Below, piece by piece: positions 57,801 to 64,000 of a stretch of 64,000 nucleotides of DNA; positions within the stretch are counted from its first letter, which is position 1; every line of letters starts with the position of its first letter. The stretch is from Ziziphus jujuba. Its lineage: Eukaryota; Streptophyta; Magnoliopsida; Rosales; Rhamnaceae. The stretch is from NCBI RefSeq assembly GCF_031755915.1, contig NC_083384.1, positions 29,278,501-29,342,500 on the forward strand. The letters are read 5' to 3'. Made by a program: the position numbers and the translations under genes. The notes under the pieces are model-generated. The model searched no databases and was not told the DNA's origin. It worked only from the letters and a program-made list of their open reading frames with translations.

Positions 57801-58861
57801 CCAAGAGAAATCAGATTTCTTTTTAAACTAGGAACATGTCTCACAGAAGAAAGTGTTTTCACAGTGCCATCATACATTTGTAACTGAATATCACCAATAC
57901 CAACAACTTGGCATGACAGATTATTACCTAGAAGCACCTGACCACCATCACACTTAGTGTAGGATTGAAAACAACCTAAACTTGGGCACATATGGAATGA
58001 GCAACCAGAGTCCAGCACCCATTCAGAGCCATTTTGTTCAGAGGTGACAGCAAGAACCTCTGCTGAGTCTAATTCAGTGGAGGCTATGGCCAAGTCTCCA
58101 CTTTCTTGGCTCTTTTGTTTTTCATCTCTCTTTTTCTTAAAGCAACTCTTAATAAAGTGGCCTTCTTTCTTACAATAGAAACACTTTTTACCTCTAAGCC
58201 TAGACTTAGACCTGTAACTGTCTCTAGATTTACTTCTAAGGTCATTTTGACCCCAACTTCTATTGACAGTTCTACCTCTTACATTGAGACCTTCACCTTT
58301 GTTTTCAGATTTTAACTCTAAGTCTCTAGATTTCAGGGCACTCATCACTATGTCTAAATACAACTCATCCCTACCATACTTTATAGCATTCTTGACCTCT
58401 CTATATGTTTCCGGCAATGAATTAAGCAATATCACAACATTATGTTCATCACTAAAGACAACCTTACAATTAGCAAGATCCAATATCAATCTGTTAAAAG
58501 CATCAAGATTGGTATCCAAGTCTTTAGCTACATCCATTTTGAAACCAAAAAATTGTTCCAATAATAAGATTCGGTTAGGGAGAGATTTTACCAAATAGAG
58601 TTGTTCGAACCTAGTCCACATTTTAGCAGTGGTTTTGACATCATCCACCTTCCTCAAGACATTGTTTGAAAGATGCAAAATGATGGTGCTCATTGCAATT
58701 TCATCCATCTCCATCTTCTTTTCTTCAGTAACAGACTCAGAGAAGGAATTGTCAATTGCTTTGGCCACCTTCATCTGTACCAAGACTGCTCTCATTTTCT
58801 TACGCCATAAGAGGAAGTCACCCTTCCCATTGAAGACCTCCAATTCCAGCTTGGCCGACAT
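54822..58861 (-). pseudogene. Copia B gag-pol, interrupted
   Basis: Gag start MSAKLELEVFNGKGDFLLW at 58,861, zinc knuckle CFYCKKEGHFIKSC (about 58,170), protease WVLDSGCSFHMC (about 58,020). Integrase has HNRLGHISEKG, IDDHSRKVW and AERMNRTL. RT has [11 protein letters not shown] (about 55,790), and RNase H has SSTEAEYIAATEAAKEAIWL and ends near 54,822. Breaks: one frameshift near 57,705, TAG at about 57,064 (family Trp), TAG at about 56,542, TAA at about 55,996 and TAG at about 55,612. Everything else is in frame, so the element decayed mostly by point mutation. Confidence 0.93.
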
Positions 58862-58980
58862 TGTTGAGGATTGAAGAAGAAAACCCCAATTTCAGAATTA
58901 ATTTGACCAAGAATTAACGTTGAACCCAAAGTGCAGAAAGACACGAATCAGAGAAATTTTCTTCAAGATTAGAATATGAT

Positions 58981-58993
58981 GGCTTTGATACCA
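58981..58993 (-). other. Primer binding site of copia B
   Basis: Minus strand TGGTATCAAAGCC, one base off the usual tRNA-Met complement, directly after the 5' LTR. Confidence 0.8.
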
Positions 58994-58994
58994 C

Positions 58995-59610
58995 TGTTGT
59001 AGAATTCTTGAACTCACTTCAATAAAGAAAATACTAAACAAGAACACACAAAATTACCGAGGTTCGGTCAAAATCGACCTACGTCCTCGTTGCTCAAGTG
59101 TTGAGCTTTTGCACTATAGAAAAATGGTGTTTACAAGCTTAATAACAGACCATCATTGGTGGATTCACACAAGAATACCCAAACCAATATCCAAGATCCC
59201 AATACACCCATTCACTCTTCAATCTCCACAGAGATCTCTCTCAAACCCACGTTGAGAACACAAAGAAAAACAAGGAATAATGGCTCTCAAAACTCACGGG
59301 AATCTCTTCGCACACAGCTACACACGGTCTGCAATTTTTTTTTTTTTTTTTTGCTCTCTGTTTTTCTATCTGCACCAGCAAGAAGAAGACTAAATGTACA
59401 TATATATCCAAAACAAGAAACGATGCGTTCAACTAACTCCAGCAGCTCCAACGTGGCAAGTATCTAATGAAATATCCTTTCTGCCCGTCATTATTGCTGC
59501 AGTAAAATGATGCCGTTTTGGACCTGCAAAATTCCCTTCTTTCTTCTCTTTTTAACAGCTTGTAAACACATATATATTGGTGACCAGATTTGAGGATTAT
59601 TTTTCTCACA
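58995..59610 (-). repeat. Right LTR of copia B (5' LTR)
   Basis: 616 bp; followed by GACAT and then the continuation of the TNL relic. Confidence 0.92.
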
Positions 59611-59615
59611 GACAT

Positions 59616-59728
59616 ACATACATATAGTTGTTCCAAATTTTATGCGAGACAGAATTTTAATTACCGCACGATCAGCGAGTGTATATGGTGTTGGGTGTAT
59701 TCTAATCCAATTATTCACAACCATAATA
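59616..59728 (-). pseudogene. TNL relic: end of exon 4, continued after copia B
   Basis: CCAAATTTTATGCGAGACAGAATTTTAATTACCGCACGATCAGC matches the 3' end of exon 4 of TNL-2 and TNL-4 (about 29,430-29,470 and 61,980-62,020). It breaks off at about 59,728, where the TNL-downstream block begins. Confidence 0.9.
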
Positions 59729-60600
59729 ATCTAGAATTACTTATGCTCAAAGTTAAAAACATGTGGCTGTAAAATAAAGTAGAAGTTTGATGGTTCTAGA
59801 TCGATTGAAATCAGCCACAAGGTAAAGTCGGTTAAAGTGGTTGACACTAATTGTACGTGTGAAGAAAACCGACTTTACCATTCTACAAATAGCTATTTGC
59901 TGTACATGTGTAGTGTGTCAACTAGCCACTACTAAGCTAAGATTACCTAAATTTATATGTATTGAAAATGGTCAATAAGATTTCCTTTTTTTTTTTTTTG
60001 GAAGTAGTAGAATGGAAGTGGATGACACTAATTGTATAAACTCACTAAGATCTCACCTGAATTCCACTAAATTGAATCACTAAGGGTTCTTCAAGACACA
60101 AGGGAAATAGCAGCTAAAAATGCTGAGGTTATAAGTTATAACCTCATAAAGTCCATAAGATTTGAACTTTTGTTAATAACTTTAAGTTCTATTAGAATCC
60201 AACTAAACCATGTAAGTTAGCTCTCACACAAGTGAAAAGTGACAATTAATAATTTTATGCTTGGACGATCCTGTTAATGAATGTGTGTGTGTGTCAGTGT
60301 CACGTATGTTTCTTTCTATTTCATGATTTCTCTCTCCATTACTCATATACATATATATATATATATATGGAAAATCTCTAATTGGAAATTCAGATTCAGA
60401 TCAACATATGACTATGCCGAGACTCATGATTGTTACTAAAGTGGTTCTTATCCATATAAGATGTTTTAACATACAATTTATGAAGAATTTGAGACCCTTC
60501 TGTAGATCTTGTACTATTGAAGTTGGTTTTTATTAAGGGACTGTTTTATCCTAGGCATTCTTTGCAATAAGAAACTGGAAACTCCAACGACACGGAAGAA
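59729..60600. repeat. TNL-downstream duplicated block, copy 3 (uninterrupted)
   Basis: Full-length counterpart of 2,460-3,315 plus 10,341-10,400. Reads through CTAGGCATTCTTTGCAATAAGAAACTGGAA without an insertion and so shows the empty target site of copia A. Confidence 0.88.
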
Positions 60601-60766
60601 ACAGTATTTTTTTTAATACATTATTTTTAAAAAAAATTTCTCTGCATATATATGTAAAATGGCTCATAGAAGTTATTAAAGAAATTCATATTGATATCAC
60701 AAAAACAAGTAATCCAATGTCAAAATAAGAAGAAAGACAAGAGGAAGAGAGAACTTCAAACACCAT

Positions 60767-60823
60767 TCATTTGAAGCTACGTGCAGTGGTGTCTGCATAG
60801 CTCACACACATATTCTTCAAAAT
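60767..60823 (-). other. TNL-4 terminal 3' mini-exon
   Basis: Acceptor AGTTGCAG then ATTTTGAAG; open for ILKNMCVSYADTTARSFK and TGA. The donor AAT|GTAAGT at 61,099 lies 160 nt after the TNL-4 stop. Confidence 0.55.
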
Positions 60824-61259
60824 CTGCAACTAAAAAAGATACTACAAAATTCACCAATATATATACATGAAAAATCCTTCAAAATATTTTTCATAACAAA
60901 ATATTTTTATTTTCCCTGAATGAGTGTCACAAAATTTTCCTCTAGAAATTACCTTACAAGTTGTTAATTATGAGTTTATAAATTACCACTAAAATACTAC
61001 AAAATGCATGTTGTAAACAGAGTTTATCAACTCTTATTAATTAATATGCAAAAAAGAAAAAAAAAAAAAAGGAAAAAAGAAAAGTTTAAACGAACTTACA
61101 TTAGCATACGTGGAATATGCTTTGATTTTTTTATTCCTTATCCATCAGAGCCAACAATGATTTCATTAGTAGCAGCAAAGCATGTCTTGAAGTTGTAGCA
61201 CGGAATTGTTCTGTTTTTCCGGTTCCTCAATATCCAATTGCTCTGCATCTGCAAAACAG

Positions 61260-64000
61260 TCACATAAGCTTGAGTTTCTTAGAATGTGATTCATCCTCGT
61301 CTTCTTCCTCAAGAAAGCCAACAGTTTCACTTCCACTTGATTCACAACATTCATTGAAGCTTCTCTTATTCTTTCTTTCAGTTTCTGCATCACATCTCTC
61401 CATGTCTTGTTTGTATACAAACCGAACCCCAAACTTCTTAATCTCGCCATACTCACTTTCATTGTTGTTGACATTGTCTAAAAAAGGATAAATAGGATAG
61501 ACACGGAAAGAGGCCTCAGTACTACAGGTAGAGGGCCAATCTAGTCCATCCATTTCTTCGCTAGATTCCAAAGACCGTCTTTCTACATACCATATGAACA
61601 CGTGATCTGAACTAAACTTGTCGTACTTGTAGGACGAAGTATAATTATGATATTCGTAAAGACTACCATCATCGATGGTTTTGAAATTCAGTTTACAACT
61701 AGTATCTAACGATGCATTTCTGTCAATTTTATTCCAATGAAAAACAATACAGAAAGCCAAAGCCAAGAAGTCGTCATTATTCCAATATGGAGGAAGCATA
61801 ATATTATTGATTGAACTCCCACAAGTTTGATGGTTGAACCACACCGGAATTTCATCTCCTGGATAGCAAAAACTATGATAAGGATTGACCTGTTTCATGA
61901 ACATGGGAAATTAATCAACTTGCTCAAAAAATTATAAACAATCTCAACAAATGAAGACAAATAGATATACATACCCTTCCAAATTTTATACGAGCCAGAA
62001 TTTGAATTACTGCACGATCAGCTATTATGGTGTTGTGTGTATTCTGATCCAATTTTGTACATCCGTAAAAGTCAATATAATCATTATGACTCCAATCTTC
62101 AATGATATCAGCCAGATGGTGTAATAGTGGAGCCCTCCAGTTTGAAATGTTCTCCAGTGACGTGCAGCCACTTGCAGACAAACGCAAACATAGCGATGGA
62201 AGCTCTGGTAAAGATTTCAATCTCTCACAATTATCCACCCACAATTGATGCAAAGACGGTGGAAGGGAAGGCAATTTTTGAACTTTTGAACAGAAGCGAA
62301 GCCATATCTTCTCAAGGTTCCTTAAATTACATAGACTGTTGGGGAGAAACTCAAGATCCTTGCAACTTTCTATAAATAAATCTTTGAGGGATACTAGATT
62401 TTCAACAGACTCTGGCAACTCTTTAATCCCCGCGAAAGCTAACGAAAGATTTCTCAAGTGTTCCATGGGCTCCAAGATTTCTGGAAAGGTTTTCAGTTTC
62501 TCACAACCACATAGATCTAATGATTCAAGAGATTTCAAATGACAAATGCTTGTTGGAAGACTTTTAAGTCTTTTACAATGCCACAAGTCTAATTCAACAA
62601 GACCCAACAGATACCCAATTGATGGGGGCACTGTTTCTATTGCTGTCTCACGCAAAAGTAAAGATGTTAAATTGGGTGCAAACTTTTGGGAAATGTGATC
62701 CCGGGATGAGTAGAGACATAAATTGCCTGTAAACCTTTGGATGCAACTTTTTAGATATGTGAAATTCTTCCAAAGTTTCTTAATGCCTCCTAACCTTGCA
62801 ACATCCAAGTACCCCTCTGTTCTCCTCTTTGATATATCTTCAAGGTCCCTGAGTTTGGAGCAGCCATTCAAATTTAGATAAGTAAGCTTTTCAAGATTTT
62901 GAAGAGATGAAAGCACCTGAACCAAGCTTGCGCAGCCTTCAAGATTTATCCTTTCCAGATTTGGAGACTGTGACAGATCTGGTAGTCGTGTAAGGAACTT
63001 GGAATAACTAAGATCAATCCTCCTTAATATTGGAAAAGACTGTAACAGAAGAAGAAAAAACGATCAAGTTAATTAGTATGCAAGTTCATAATATCTACTT
63101 ACAGTACAGCATACATATTAAGCATACCTTAACTTCCTGATTAGTCCAAAGTTTTTGAACATGGCTGCCACGTAATACCAGTTCAACAAGATTTTCAGGA
63201 GAAAAATTTGATGGCAAAGATTTTAAAGGATATAAATCCCATTGAAGATATGTTAACTTATCAGAAAGATAAGAACCAAGACCATGGGGGAGGTACAGTT
63301 TGAACTTGTTGTTACCAATGTTGTCACAACAAATTTTGAGAACTCGTAGATTATACATCTCTGAGAAGGTTGCATGGCACAATTTTATGTCTTTATGAAT
63401 TTCAGACATGTTGAATGAGATGCCTTCAACAGCTGCAGTTCCCTGAAAATCAAATGTACACTAACATATTTAAGGATACAATATAATTAAGGATATCTAT
63501 TAAGAGCTCTTATATACACTGGGTAATTTTGTTTCTTGGAAATAATTTTGGATTTAGTGTTTCCTTTATAAGAAGATGTCAGTCATTTCTAAAAGAAATC
63601 AATGGTGCATTAGCACTTACTGTATTTCTTTCCAAAACATGGCAAACATCTTTAACATCCCACAATCGACTACGTTTACCAGGTTCTTTGTGTTCATCAC
63701 AAACAATTGTTTGACCAACCTGCCGCAACAAATCATGCATCCATAGCTCGTTGGCTTTGCGACTTTCAATCAAAGACTTTTCAATAAGAACAGTTAATCC
63801 TATTTTCACAAATGAATCACCCTCATCTAACATGTGTTCTACATCATCTCTAGTAAAAGATTGATTAATCAGACACGCAATGTCAAGAAATAGATTTTGG
63901 ACCCCTTTATCATCTAGTCCCTCGTAACTGATTCTCAGCACATCTAAAATATCCTTATTCGGAATTTTTTTTAATTTGTTTAATGCACTTTTCCATTCAT
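61260..64000 (-). CDS. TNL-4: TIR-NB-ARC-LRR receptor, 3' part, cut by window edge
   Basis: Exon 5 61,889-61,260 (C-JID domain, YPGDEIPVWFNHQ, tail SKKLKLM); exon 4 63,039-61,975 (LRR); exon 3 63,442-63,128; exon 2 from beyond 64,000 to 63,621. All visible borders are GT-AG with the same phases as TNL-2 and TNL-3, and no stop or frameshift is seen. The visible end of NB-ARC has WKSALNKLKKIPNKDILDVL, LFLDIACLI and MHDLLRQVGQ. The TIR exon and the P-loop lie outside the window, so intactness cannot be judged. By sequence it is closest to TNL-1 and TNL-3 in exons 2-5. Confidence 0.9.

Larger units (their letters stand above)
54122..59610 (-). mobile_element. Ty1/copia LTR retrotransposon B (minus strand)
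   Basis: 5,489 bp; LTRs 54,122-54,740 and 58,995-59,610, ends TGTTGTAGAATT...TTTTCTCACA, duplication GACAT (54,117-54,121 and 59,611-59,615). The primer-site complement GGCTTTGATACCA (58,981-58,993) lies beside the right LTR. The polypurine complement TATCTCCACC follows the left LTR. The LTRs differ at about twenty positions plus a T-run length change. The polyprotein resembles copia C and Tnt1/Tork-type elements. It inserted into intron 4 of a TNL relic. Confidence 0.95.

Overview
This window is nuclear DNA from a dicotyledonous plant. It carries several TIR-NB-LRR (TNL) immune receptor genes, a class found in dicots but missing from grasses. They have GT-AG introns, and they sit among plant-type Ty1/copia elements, a TRIM element and a large solo LTR in AT-rich sequence. 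The species cannot be fixed from the sequence; a woody rosid is a guess.

The backbone is a tandem TNL cluster with every copy on the minus strand. From left to right: a TIR-exon relic (about 2.2 kb); TNL-1, a pseudogene with at least four lesions (11.0-15.4 kb); TNL-2, apparently intact, 1,219 codons (28.7-33.0 kb); TNL-3, apparently intact, 1,228 codons (45.0-49.4 kb); a split relic (54.0 and 59.6 kb); and TNL-4, which runs off the right edge (61.3-64.0 kb). The gene starts of TNL-1, -2 and -3 lie 16-18 kb apart. Smaller TNL scraps lie at 22.5, 26.7 and 34.5 kb. Each gene has five coding exons (TIR; NB-ARC; short linker/LRR; long LRR; post-LRR C-JID domain). All four also share a further intron about 155 nt after the stop codon and a short 3' exon. 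This layout is not in a simple ORF list and predicts nonsense-mediated decay of the mature mRNA.

Transposons interrupt the duplicated blocks. Copia A (3,321-10,340, plus strand, TSD TTCTT) sits in a duplicated TNL-downstream block whose empty site survives in the 60.5 kb copy. Copia C (15,684-20,665, minus, TSD CCAAC) lies just upstream of TNL-1. Copia B (54,122-59,610, minus, TSD GACAT) sits in intron 4 of a TNL relic. All three have LTR pairs that differ at a few percent of sites and broken gag-pol frames. A 363-bp TRIM (35,534-35,896, TSD TATGA), a 3-kb solo LTR (37,790-40,804), a CACTA-like end (about 36.4 kb) and an LTR fragment (about 21.7 kb) complete the mobile fraction.

Non-TNL genes are few and mostly broken: a small putative gene (22,876-23,070) with a decayed partial copy at 35.2 kb; an unprocessed pseudogene of the NIP30/FAM192A family (23,970-24,628, minus); a wax-synthase-like pseudogene (42.5-43.2 kb, minus); and two candidate exons of an unidentified plus-strand gene on either side of the solo LTR. 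TNL-2 and TNL-3 are the only genes here that look fully functional; they would act as intracellular pathogen sensors with a TIR NADase output. The window is an actively duplicating and decaying resistance-gene cluster.
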